Shown here: positions 51,951 through 60,682 of the stretch, piece by piece
Layout of the letters: each line of letters begins with the position of its first letter
Numbering within the stretch: the stretch's first letter is position 1
Source: an uncultured Alphaproteobacteria bacterium
GTDB lineage: Bacteria; Pseudomonadota; Alphaproteobacteria; HIMB59; GCA-002718135
Length of the DNA stretch: 64,000 nt
Reading direction: 5' to 3'
Assembly (NCBI GenBank): GCA_902607435.1
Contig: CACLJX010000001.1
Span: 74,899 to 138,898 of the forward strand
The notes under the pieces: model-generated
Seen by the model: only the letters and a program-made list of their open reading frames with translations
What the model was told of the DNA's origin: nothing
The model's database searches: none
Translations under genes and position numbers: made by a program

Positions 51951-52958
51951 TTATTTTTTAATTTTTCTAAACTCATTTAAAAGATTTTTTATTGAATTAC
52001 TGAAATCTACTTTAGTTTTCCATTTTACATCTTTTTTAAATTTATTAACATTTGGTATTTGGTAAGTAACATCCTGAAGTCTTAAACGTTTGCGGTCAAG
52101 TTTTAAGACAATCTTTTTCTTAGAAAGTTTTATTAAATTTTTTAAATAACTTTTAACAGTAATAATATGATCTCCACCAATATTATATATTTCTCCTACT
52201 TTGCCATAAAGAGCAGTTTGCCAATATGCATTCATCGCATCTGCGATATCTTGAACACATCTTACACTATCTAAATTGCCATGTTTAAGAGTTTTTTTTC
52301 TACCTTTTTCGATATCAACTATTTGTTTAGCAAAAGCACTCATAAATAAATTTTCTCTTCTTGCATTAGAATAGGAAAACATACGTGTTATTATAATATT
52401 AAGACCATAGCTTCTATAATAAACCTGAGACATTAAATCCTGAAATGCTTTCGATACTGCATAAGGACTCACAGGCCTCATTGGTTGGTTTTCTTTTATT
52501 GGTGTCTCGCTTTTGGTTACATTGCCATATACTTCTGAAGAACTACAGGTAATTATTAGTGATTTAAGTTTTAGAATTCTTATGGATTCAAAAAGATTTA
52601 TTGTTATTAAATTATTATTAGTGATTATTTCTGCTGGCAAATCAAAAGATTTCCTCACGTCTGCATTGAACGCTAGATTATATATTAGATCAGGCTTTGT
52701 TTTTTTTAATACCAGTTGTAATTTTTTCTTATTTTTTAAATTTAATTTAAAAAAGGAAACTCTTTTTGGTGATATTTTTTTAGAAGGATTTTCTTTAAGA
52801 AAGTTAATTAATTGTTTTAATTTTTTTTCTGATCTATATGTGCCATATATTCTAATTTTACTATCTTTTTCTAAAATCGTTTCACACAAATAACTGCCTC
52901 CTGATCCAGTAATTCCGGTAATAAAACATTTTTTGAATTTTCTTTTGATATATTTCAT
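51951..52958 (-). CDS. NAD-dependent sugar epimerase/dehydratase, GDP-mannose 4,6-dehydratase-like
   Basis: 335 aa, extended SDR. TGITGSGGSYLCE is the cofactor loop, CSSSEVYGN holds the catalytic Ser/Glu region, and PYAVSKAFQDLM is YxxxK. The late RCVQDIADAMNAYW resembles the GMD/RMD branch. It acts on a nucleotide sugar. It follows the split transketolase genes on the same strand (31-nt gap), so it probably makes or processes the same unusual sugar. Confidence 0.83.
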   Translation of the reverse strand: MKYIKRKFKKCFITGITGSGGSYLCETILEKDSKIRIYGTYRSEKKLKQLINFLKENPSKKISPKRVSFFKLNLKNKKKLQLVLKKTKPDLIYNLAFNADVRKSFDLPAEIITNNNLITINLFESIRILKLKSLIITCSSSEVYGNVTKSETPIKENQPMRPVSPYAVSKAFQDLMSQVYYRSYGLNIIITRMFSYSNARRENLFMSAFAKQIVDIEKGRKKTLKHGNLDSVRCVQDIADAMNAYWQTALYGKVGEIYNIGGDHIITVKSYLKNLIKLSKKKIVLKLDRKRLRLQDVTYQIPNVNKFKKDVKWKTKVDFSNSIKNLLNEFRKIKK

Positions 52959-52989
52959 TGAATTAAAATTTATTAAAAAATCTAATATA

Positions 52990-53934
52990 TTATTTTGTTA
53001 ACTCTATAATAGCCTTTTTAATTTTTTTGATAGACAATCCATTGATGTCTAGTAACTTTGATCTACCAATATTTTCATAAATGAATTTATCCGGAAGACT
53101 AAGATTTTTTATTTGTTGATTTTTATATATATTTTCATAAATTAGTGAGCCCAAACTTCCGGACAAAGTTTGTTCGTCTAACGTTAATATTGATTTATAT
53201 TTACTCAATTCTTTTTTTAATTTTTCAGGAAAAGGTTTGGATCTTATTAAATCAATTATAGTAATTTTTGATTCATATTTTTTGCTTAAGTCATTTACAG
53301 CCTCAATTGCTCTCGAAATGATAGTTCCATGGCTAACAATACAAACCCCACCTGTCTTTAATTTAGATTTTTTCAAAATCCTATATCCATATTTAATTTG
53401 ACTTAAATTTAATTTTGTTGATAAATTTAATCCAGGACTTCTATCCAATCTAATAAATTTAGGTCCATTATTTAAAGTAGTTTGCTTAGCTATTAATTTT
53501 GCAACCAATGGATCAGAAGCTGTGTAAATTTCACAATTCGGTAAGGTTCTTAAACATGCAAAATCTTCTGTTGAATAATGAGTTGGACCTGAATTAGCAT
53601 AACTTAATCCAATACCAGTAATAATTGAACAAACATCTAAGTTCATTAAACAAGAAGCAGTTTTATGTTGTTCAATGCATCTTAAAGAAAGAAATGGAGC
53701 CATTGCATAAATATAAGTTTTGTTGCCCTCTAAAGATAAACCAGCAGCAAAATCAACCATATTCTGCTCACAAATTCCTAAATGTAAAAATTGTGATTTT
53801 AAATTAAATCTGAAATTATCAAGTGCCGGCGCTCCAAAGTCAGCACTTAAAAAAAAAATTTTTTTATTTTTTTTTGCTAATTTATAAATTTCCTCAATAA
53901 ATTCGTCTCTTTGAAATAAAATTTTGTTAACCAT
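52990..53934 (-). CDS. Transketolase-like, C-terminal subunit
   Basis: 314 aa. It covers the pyrimidine-binding and C-terminal domains: DFAAGLSLEGNKTYIYAMAPFLSLR, SYANSGPTHYSTEDFACLR, then IVSHGTIISRAIEAV and LDEQTLSGSLGSLIYE. The glutamate that activates TPP is expected in the GICEQNMVDF segment. It needs the N-terminal subunit encoded 1 nt upstream. In surface-glycan clusters such split transketolases are thought to build branched or otherwise unusual sugars. Confidence 0.87.
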   Translation of the reverse strand: MVNKILFQRDEFIEEIYKLAKKNKKIFFLSADFGAPALDNFRFNLKSQFLHLGICEQNMVDFAAGLSLEGNKTYIYAMAPFLSLRCIEQHKTASCLMNLDVCSIITGIGLSYANSGPTHYSTEDFACLRTLPNCEIYTASDPLVAKLIAKQTTLNNGPKFIRLDRSPGLNLSTKLNLSQIKYGYRILKKSKLKTGGVCIVSHGTIISRAIEAVNDLSKKYESKITIIDLIRSKPFPEKLKKELSKYKSILTLDEQTLSGSLGSLIYENIYKNQQIKNLSLPDKFIYENIGRSKLLDINGLSIKKIKKAIIELTK

Positions 53935-53935
53935 A

Positions 53936-54751
53936 TTAATTATTTAATTGTTCTAAGACTTCATTATAAGTTTTCTCAGAAATATTGTTCCAATAATGCC
54001 AATTTGGTTTATTCTCCATTATTTTTATACCCTTACCTTTGATAGTATAAGTCATTAAACAAGTTGGTTTTTTTGAAATTTGTAATTTTTTTAAATTTTT
54101 ATAGATTTGTACAAAATCATGACCATTACATTTTGCAGTTTTAATTCCAAAACTTTTTAATTTTGCTTCAATATTACCAAGATCTAAACATTTTTTTGGA
54201 TTGCCTAAGATAATGTTATTGTTAATATCTAAAATAATATACAAATTATCGAGTTTCAAAGAAGACAATAATAATAAAGATTCCCAAGTAGAACCTTCAT
54301 ATAGTTCTCCCTCACTTATGATAATAAAGATCTTTTTATCATTTTTATTTTTTTTTGCAGAAAAAGCAATTCCAGTTCCAAAACCTATTCCATGACCTAG
54401 AGATCCAGTTGCAGCTTTAATGCCTGGAATAGAGTTATTTCCAAAAATTCTTAAATTGGTTTTATTATTAATTCCCCAGTTATTCCAATCCTTGGAAGAT
54501 ATGATATTTAAATCATGAAGAATAGGATATTGGGCAAATGTTGCATGACCTTTGCTGACAATAATATCATCTTTTAATGGATGCTTTTTATTTTTTTTGT
54601 TCAATCTAACAAATCCTGAGTAATATAAAACAACTAGCACATCCATTATAGACATTGCCGAACCAGGATGTCCTTCCTTAAGCAAATAACATTTTTTGAA
54701 GAGTTTTCTTCTCATTTCATTTGCTTTGTTTTTTAATAAATTAATATTCAT
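53936..54751 (-). CDS. Transketolase-like, N-terminal TPP-binding subunit
   Basis: 271 aa. KEGHPGSAMSIMDVLVVLYY and SKGHATFAQYPIL are the transketolase N-terminal blocks, GSLGHGIGFGTGIAFSAKK and EGELYEGSTWESLLL contain the GDG-like TPP/metal motif region (GE here for GDG, as in other split enzymes), and YTIKGKGIKIMENKPNWHYW is the domain end. Overlaps the radical SAM gene by 11 nt and precedes its partner by 1 nt, so the three are translationally coupled. Confidence 0.87.
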   Translation of the reverse strand: MNINLLKNKANEMRRKLFKKCYLLKEGHPGSAMSIMDVLVVLYYSGFVRLNKKNKKHPLKDDIIVSKGHATFAQYPILHDLNIISSKDWNNWGINNKTNLRIFGNNSIPGIKAATGSLGHGIGFGTGIAFSAKKNKNDKKIFIIISEGELYEGSTWESLLLLSSLKLDNLYIILDINNNIILGNPKKCLDLGNIEAKLKSFGIKTAKCNGHDFVQIYKNLKKLQISKKPTCLMTYTIKGKGIKIMENKPNWHYWNNISEKTYNEVLEQLNN

Positions 54752-56270
54752 TTGAATTTTCTAAAATTTGTCTATTTAATTTTATGTTAGAAAGCTTTGT
54801 AATATTGTTCTTGCTTTCTTTACCAAATTTTTTTTCAATCATATTTAAAAAATTTGGATTAGTAAAATATTTTTGCCATGCTTCATCTCTAAACTGTAAA
54901 ACTTCTTTAGAAGTACAGTAGTTTGTCCTCAAAGGTTTACACTCATAAGAAAAAAAAGCATATTCTTCAAATGAATTAGGTAAATCCCATTTTTTTTTCT
55001 TTGCTTCGAAATATAAAGGTGATCCAGGCAGGGCTTGGCAAGGGTAAAAATTTGCATGTTCTGTATTTAGTTCCATTGCTAAATCTAAAGTTTCATTCAT
55101 TCTCTGCATGCTGTCTTCAGGTAAACCAAATATATAATTTCCAAGAATATTTATACCATGGTCATTAATTGATTTTGTAACATCTCTTATATTAACCTTT
55201 TCAAATCTTCCTTTGTCTATATTTCTTCTAACTTCTTGATTCCCAGCTTCTATACCAAGACATAACCAGTTGACTCCTGCTTCTTTAAATAATTCGAGTT
55301 GATCATTTCTGACTGTATCTACTCTAGCATAAGCCCACAAATTAAATTTTAATCCACGATTAATTATTTCTTTTAATATTGGTACATAAAATTTTTTATT
55401 TAAAAAAAACATTTCATCAGACAGCCTAATAGTTTTAACCCCATAATTTGCTAGTATTTCAAGTTGATCTACAAAAAACATTGGGTCCCAGTGTCTCATA
55501 AGTTTGAAATCAGATGCTTTGGCATCCGAATTAATGCTATTTCTGTTTACAATATTAATCATACAAAAATTACAACCAAACTTACATCCCAATGAAGAAT
55601 AAACTGCAACAAAAGGCGTTCTATTTTTTTCTGAAAAAAAAGTATGCCAATAATGGGCTCTATATAAATCTAGTATATTTTTATTTTTAGGTAAAAGATC
55701 CCATGCGTAACCTGGTAATTCATTATTTATATCTTTTTCAAGTACAACTTCGCTAGGGGAATTTAATATAGGATTATTTTCTTCATCTTTGTAGCCAATT
55801 CCTTTAACTTTGTGGAGATTATTTTTAAGATCAGTTTTTAATAAATTATTTAATGAATATACCCCTTCATTAATGAATACAAAATCAATATAATTGTAGG
55901 AGAGCACCTCCATTGGTAAAGCACTGATATGTGAGCCTATAAAACCTATTTTTATCATTGGATGATGCAATTTTAACTGTTGGGCCAATCTAGTTGCTCC
56001 AATCATTAAAAACGTTCCTTGGTTTGGTTGTTGGCCATACAGCACAAAACATGCTAATCTGCACTTAGAGTCATTAATTTCTTCAATTGACTGTTCCTCA
56101 GTTAATCTTAAAGCATCACAATCAAGTATTTCACAAGATAAATTATTTTTTCTTATATTTGAGGCAAGCAATAAAGCCCAAGTGGGAGGCTCAATGGCAG
56201 TATAAATATTGGCTAAGTTTTGGTAAATCTTTTTAGCAGAATTTGGAATTACAAAAAGAACGTCAATCAT
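54741..56270 (-). CDS. B12-binding-domain radical SAM protein
   Basis: 509 aa. The N-terminal cobalamin-binding-like domain (about residues 1-180) contains GFIGSHISALPMEVL. The radical SAM cluster motif CxxxCxxC is in GCKFGCNFCMINI near residue 230, then WAYARVDTVRND and GLPEDSMQRMNETL continue the barrel. Members of this class include methyltransferases and ring-forming enzymes. It heads an operon with the split transketolase, suggesting a C-C bond step on a sugar or lipid precursor. Confidence 0.87.
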   Translation of the reverse strand: MIDVLFVIPNSAKKIYQNLANIYTAIEPPTWALLLASNIRKNNLSCEILDCDALRLTEEQSIEEINDSKCRLACFVLYGQQPNQGTFLMIGATRLAQQLKLHHPMIKIGFIGSHISALPMEVLSYNYIDFVFINEGVYSLNNLLKTDLKNNLHKVKGIGYKDEENNPILNSPSEVVLEKDINNELPGYAWDLLPKNKNILDLYRAHYWHTFFSEKNRTPFVAVYSSLGCKFGCNFCMINIVNRNSINSDAKASDFKLMRHWDPMFFVDQLEILANYGVKTIRLSDEMFFLNKKFYVPILKEIINRGLKFNLWAYARVDTVRNDQLELFKEAGVNWLCLGIEAGNQEVRRNIDKGRFEKVNIRDVTKSINDHGINILGNYIFGLPEDSMQRMNETLDLAMELNTEHANFYPCQALPGSPLYFEAKKKKWDLPNSFEEYAFFSYECKPLRTNYCTSKEVLQFRDEAWQKYFTNPNFLNMIEKKFGKESKNNITKLSNIKLNRQILENSNEY

Positions 56271-56387
56271 AAATTGTGGTATGTTGTTTCCAACTGAACA
56301 TTCTTGTATATTATATATTTTTTAATTGCCATTGCTATTTTATATTATTATTCTCTATTTCTTTATAACAGAACGAATAAAGCAAGC

Positions 56388-57464
56388 ATGAAGGTTGCCA
56401 TACTAATTCCTACTTTAAACCGGCTTTCTTTTTTAAGGCGTACGGTATTATACTATGATGCTATACAAAGCCCGCATCCTATATATATTGGTGATGCAAG
56501 CAATACTGAAACATCTAATGATGCAATTGCATTCCTGACAGATATTAACAATGTTGTAGTAAAGTACTTTCATTGGGAAAAATTGAGTTTTGAAAAAACA
56601 ACTATCAAACTTGCCAAAGAAGCTTCTGCTGAATTTGAATATTGCACATATCAAGGAGATGATGATTATTTCATTCCTTCTTCATTGACCAAATGTGCTA
56701 TATTTCTTTCTAAAAATTTTGATTATCGTACAGCACAAGGAAGGGCTGGACTTGTTACTATGGATGGACAAGAACCCTTAGGCACGATCAAAGATATATC
56801 AGAATACTGGGGAAAAAATTCACTTGAGGAGTCAAGTAAAATTGAAAGGTTATTATCCTTTCACGATAATTATTTTGTAGCACAGTTTTCTGTACATCGA
56901 ATTAATGAATTCATAGCTGATAGTAGTGATTTTTCAACTATTATTAATTCTCATATCAGTGAACAATTACACTGTTATACATTTGCTATTAAAGGAAAAT
57001 CTAAATTTATTGATTGCTTATATTTAATTAGAGTTCGTCATCCTGATTTATACATTCGTCATTATGAAGATGATGTTTTTGAAGCCATGTCTCGTGAAAA
57101 TTGGCATTATGATTATAACAAAATAATTGACTCTTTGAGTATTATACTCAGTGACGATGATAAAATATCTCTTTCAGAAGCGAAAAAAATTATTTCAGAT
57201 TTGATAAAACAAAGATTGAAATTTACCATAAAGCATTATCTTCAATTATCTATAAACAACGAAAAGAAAAAGAGTTTTTATATAAGATTGAAAAATATCG
57301 TACCTTGTTATTTAATAAATAAATTAAAATACACGAAAAATAAATTATTAAACAAGGAAATGAATTTATTAATGATCAAACATTCACGTTTTCGTTTAGA
57401 TTTTTTGCCGATTGTAAATAGTCTAACAGGTAAGAAATTTAGTGATGATGAAAAACAGATTTAA
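56388..57464 (+). CDS. TIGR00180-type family 2 glycosyltransferase
   Basis: About 358 aa from the ATG at 56388 (MKVAILIPTLNRLSFLRRTV). The track's TTG at 56304 would add a hydrophobic 28-residue N-terminus, which could be a genuine membrane anchor, so the start is uncertain. The GT-A-like fold is marked by IPTLNR and CTYQGDDDYFIPSSL (the DDD metal-binding acid cluster). It transfers a sugar to a surface glycan. It reads divergently from the radical SAM operon. Confidence 0.75.
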   Translation: MKVAILIPTLNRLSFLRRTVLYYDAIQSPHPIYIGDASNTETSNDAIAFLTDINNVVVKYFHWEKLSFEKTTIKLAKEASAEFEYCTYQGDDDYFIPSSLTKCAIFLSKNFDYRTAQGRAGLVTMDGQEPLGTIKDISEYWGKNSLEESSKIERLLSFHDNYFVAQFSVHRINEFIADSSDFSTIINSHISEQLHCYTFAIKGKSKFIDCLYLIRVRHPDLYIRHYEDDVFEAMSRENWHYDYNKIIDSLSIILSDDDKISLSEAKKIISDLIKQRLKFTIKHYLQLSINNEKKKSFYIRLKNIVPCYLINKLKYTKNKLLNKEMNLLMIKHSRFRLDFLPIVNSLTGKKFSDDEKQI

Positions 57465-57498
57465 AAAAAAATTATTAACCTAATATTAAAAGTTTATT

Positions 57499-58326
57499 TT
57501 ATATCTCCATCTCATCTATTGAAATATTATTATAATAGCTTCCAGGTTTATAAATTACAGGCCTTCTTCCAAAAAGGCTTTTGTAATATTTCTTTGTACG
57601 AGTCATTACAGAAACAATCACAATTCTGGCATCAACTGATACCCTCGTATAATTCTTAAGAGGCAAAGTACTGTGTAATTTCTTTGCATCGAATAGAGAT
57701 ACTTTTCCATATTTAAAGTTTTGAACAATAGAACTTTTATGAAATTTTAAAGAAATTTCAAAATTATTTTGTCTCATTTTATCTATATCAAAATTATATT
57801 CTTCAAATAATCCAACACTTTTTTTCAAAGAGTTTAAAGCAAATCCATATCCTTCACTTTTTGAAGGACTATTAAGAGGTAACCATAAATTTATTTCATA
57901 GGGAGGATGGCCATTCATCAAATCTGAATGATAAACAGGATAAAAACTATCTAAGGTTGAATGAGGAAAAAATACTCTTAAAGTTGGATGTTGCTGAAAA
58001 TAAAAATTTTCACCAATAAAATCTCGAATACCTGTTTTTAGTATTTCAATGTATTTGCTTTTAAAAGACTGATTTAATTCAGCAATATTTTTTGTAAACT
58101 TATTCAATCCATAAGTTTGATCAATAATCTTTAATTGATCATCAATTATTAAATGCAGATTTGATAAATCATTAAATGAACAAGAAATATTGTATTTTTC
58201 TTTTATCATTTTCAAAAATATATTTGAAAGTTCATTTATATTATTAACATCAATTAATTTATATCCATCATCATATTTATTAGTAAAATAATTATTTTGA
58301 TAAAAATCTTTTTTAAAATTTTCCAT
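57499..58326 (-). CDS. Fe(II)/2-oxoglutarate oxygenase-like protein (glycan cluster type)
   Basis: 275 aa. A HxD motif is in PVYHSDLMNGHPPYEINLWLPL and a distal His and Arg are in KLHSTLPLKNYTRVSVDARI, spaced as in non-haem dioxygenases. Similar proteins (StrG-like) occur in aminoglycoside and surface-sugar clusters. It may hydroxylate or oxidise a sugar intermediate. It is the last gene before tRNA-Arg on the minus strand. Confidence 0.7.
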   Translation of the reverse strand: MENFKKDFYQNNYFTNKYDDGYKLIDVNNINELSNIFLKMIKEKYNISCSFNDLSNLHLIIDDQLKIIDQTYGLNKFTKNIAELNQSFKSKYIEILKTGIRDFIGENFYFQQHPTLRVFFPHSTLDSFYPVYHSDLMNGHPPYEINLWLPLNSPSKSEGYGFALNSLKKSVGLFEEYNFDIDKMRQNNFEISLKFHKSSIVQNFKYGKVSLFDAKKLHSTLPLKNYTRVSVDARIVIVSVMTRTKKYYKSLFGRRPVIYKPGSYYNNISIDEMEI

Positions 58327-58339
58327 AGTTTGTGTTCTT

Positions 58340-58416
58340 TGGCGCGCCCGAGAAGAGTCGAACTCCTAACCTCCAGATCCGTAATCTGGCGCTCTATCCA
58401 ATTGAGCTACGGGCGC
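58340..58416 (-). tRNA. tRNA-Arg(ACG)
   Basis: 77 nt with encoded CCA. The acceptor stem GCGCCCG/CGGGCGC pairs, the D arm is AGCTCAATTGGATAGAGC, the anticodon loop TTACGGA gives ACG (read as ICG), and the T arm has GTTCGACTC. It borders the glycan region on the right. No displaced tRNA-Arg fragment was seen in 45.5-58.3 kb. Confidence 0.96.
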
Positions 58417-58801
58417 TGGTATATAATTTTTTTTTAACTTTAATAAAACTTAACTTCTTTTTGTGCTTTATTGTTATTATACAAATAACATAAAAATTTC
58501 CATATAATAACATTTGAGTATGATAACAGTGGAGTCAGTTAAAATGTATACAATTTAATAAATATTCTTTGGAGCTTTACCTGGAACGAAGGGGAAGATC
58601 TATCTAGAATATAGCATTAATATATTAAAGCTCGCTTTGTTTTATATTTACCTTGGAAAAACATAGTTTAATTTAGCTTTTGTTTTTTAATTTCATCCTA
58701 ATTCTGTTTCGAAGATCTTATTTTTAGATTATCATATTTGGATTAATGGAAATTTTATTGAATTTATTATGTTAAGTAATGAATGATTTAATTTATTTAT
58801 C
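58417..58801. other. 385-bp gap without a recognisable gene
   Basis: AT-rich throughout except for a short GC-richer block around 58570-58605 (GGAGCTTTACCTGGAACGA) that looks out of place and might be a decayed gene end or a small RNA. It is bounded by tRNA-Arg (minus) and the SH3 gene (plus), so promoters for both should lie here, but I could not assign boxes with confidence. Confidence 0.4.
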
Positions 58802-59347
58802 ATGAAATTATTAATACAAAATTTATTTATTTTTTTATCAATAATTAATTTTAATTATGTATGTGCTGAATCTTTTGGACAAAGTACTGGTTACAAATTA
58901 CCAAGATATGTTTCATTAAAATCTGATGAATCTAATCTAAGAGTTGGAGCTAAAAAAGATTATCCTATTTTGTTGACATATATAATTGAAAATTTTCCTA
59001 TAGAGATAATTAATGAATATAAGCAATGGCGCGAAGTTCAAGATATAGATGGCAATCACGGATGGATGCATGAAAGTTTGTTTCAAGGAGATCGGTACGG
59101 CATTATAAAGAGTCATCATAATGAAGCTACTCAAATTTATAAAAAACCTGAAGGTTCTTTTATTTGGAAAATTGGGAATAGAAATATTGTCAAAATAAAT
59201 AAATGTTTAAAACATTGGTGCCATATCAATTTTAATGGAAGGAAAGGCTGGATAAATAAAATAAATTTATGGGGAATATATGAAGATGAAGAATTTAATA
59301 TTCCTTTTTATCAGGCCATAATTAATCTTTATTGGAAATTTATATAG
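58802..59347 (+). CDS. Secreted SH3-domain protein
   Basis: 181 aa. A signal peptide ending near VCAES is followed by two bacterial SH3-like units: RYVSLKSDESNLRVGAKKDY with WREVQDIDGNHGWMHESL, and then IVKINKCLKHWCHINFNGRKGWIN. This is the SH3_4 type found in alphaproteobacterial envelope proteins, probably binding cell-wall peptides. Standing alone between two long AT-rich gaps. Confidence 0.85.
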   Translation: MKLLIQNLFIFLSIINFNYVCAESFGQSTGYKLPRYVSLKSDESNLRVGAKKDYPILLTYIIENFPIEIINEYKQWREVQDIDGNHGWMHESLFQGDRYGIIKSHHNEATQIYKKPEGSFIWKIGNRNIVKINKCLKHWCHINFNGRKGWINKINLWGIYEDEEFNIPFYQAIINLYWKFI

Positions 59348-59635
59348 AATTATTGTCTGTTATAGAGGAAATTCAGCTAATTAATAATTACTTGCGTTTA
59401 TGAAGCTATGAGGAATATTGAGAATCATTTTAATATAGAGGATTCTTATGCCTCATTTTTATTTTAAAATTATTATTAAAGTTTTATTTCATTAACGAAT
59501 TTGTTTTCTAAAGGATTTTTGGTGTAATAAAGTGTAATAGGGAAATCTAATTCACTGGTAAGAGACTACGAATTCTAATACTGGTTGCTTTATTTATTTG
59601 ATTCACATAATTAATTAAGTAGAAGGTATAAAAAT

Positions 59636-60682
59636 ATGGCTATTAAGAATTTAAGAGAAGCAGATATAACTAATAATCCTGCTATAAATTCAAATTTTTT
59701 ATCTATTTCACGTGATAAAATTAAATTAAATTGTAAAATTTATAAAGGAGATTTTTATTCCGATTCATTCAATTGTTTTCCTATTACGACTGATAATTTA
59801 TCTTTCTTGGAACTTTTTATGTGGGGAGAAAAAACAAAATATCAAAAATTTTTTACACAAGATTTTGATTTAAGTTTTGACAATAATAAAAAAAATTTTA
59901 AAACTTTTGATAATGTAATTGTTCTTGGATCAAGTATTGCAAATAATTATTATAGGAATTTGATTACCTTTTTGCCAAGGATTTTTTTTATTCCAGATAA
60001 GAAAATAAATTTAGCTATTCATAGAAAATCATCAAATAATTTTAGAGATTTTCTTGAGAGTATCATTGTTTCTTTAGGTATTAAGTTGAATAAATTTATT
60101 TATCTTGATGATAATTTTTTTCTTTTTAATAATTCTCAAATACCCCAGTTTTTTTCAAAAAATAATTCTATAACAATCCTTAATCAATTATTAGCAAAAA
60201 AAGATGTTAATCAAAAAATTAAATTGTATGTAACCAGAAAAAACGCATCATGTAGAAAGATAATTAACGAAAGTAATTTAATTGATGAATTAAAGATAAA
60301 TAATTTCCAAATTGTTGATACTGAAAATATGACAATTAATGAGCAAATAAATATTTTTTCTGCCGCTGAGATTGTGATTAGTTCTACAGGTTCGGCTTTA
60401 GCTAATATAGTATTTTGTAGAGAAGGAACAAAAATTTTAGAAATAACACCAAAGTATAATTTTGATTATGAGAATGTATTTAAAAATAGATATTCTGATA
60501 TTTGTAATCAATTAAAACTAAAGTATTATTCTCTCGAAGCTGATCCAATTGAAAATGAATTAATTAAAACTAATTCTGAAAAATTTCAATTTATTGATTT
60601 AAATATTATTAATAAAAGTAATTATTATAAAAATTTATTAGTAAAAGTGAATGAATTTAAAAAATTAATCGATCAATTTTAA
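59636..60682 (+). CDS. Family 61 glycosyltransferase-like protein (DUF563)
   Basis: 348 aa. KLYVTRKNASCRKIINESNL and INIFSAAEIVISSTGSALAN followed by FCREGTKILEITP are the conserved blocks of DUF563/GT61 proteins. The GSALAN segment corresponds to the GxxLxN/H donor-binding loop. The start ATG follows AGAAGG. It probably adds a sugar to a surface polymer. Its stop overlaps the end of the convergent S49 peptidase gene by 4 nt. Confidence 0.8.
   Translation: MAIKNLREADITNNPAINSNFLSISRDKIKLNCKIYKGDFYSDSFNCFPITTDNLSFLELFMWGEKTKYQKFFTQDFDLSFDNNKKNFKTFDNVIVLGSSIANNYYRNLITFLPRIFFIPDKKINLAIHRKSSNNFRDFLESIIVSLGIKLNKFIYLDDNFFLFNNSQIPQFFSKNNSITILNQLLAKKDVNQKIKLYVTRKNASCRKIINESNLIDELKINNFQIVDTENMTINEQINIFSAAEIVISSTGSALANIVFCREGTKILEITPKYNFDYENVFKNRYSDICNQLKLKYYSLEADPIENELIKTNSEKFQFIDLNIINKSNYYKNLLVKVNEFKKLIDQF

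Noticed and set aside
59398-59431. Fourth copy of the GFA-flanking repeat
   Set aside because: Only about 17 bases (AATATTGAGAAT region) align with several mismatches; too weak to list as a feature.
59570-59600. Similarity of AATACTGGTTGCTTTATT to the 71-bp repeat
   Set aside because: Only a short match that needs a gap, and no paired hexamer follows; could be chance in AT-rich sequence.
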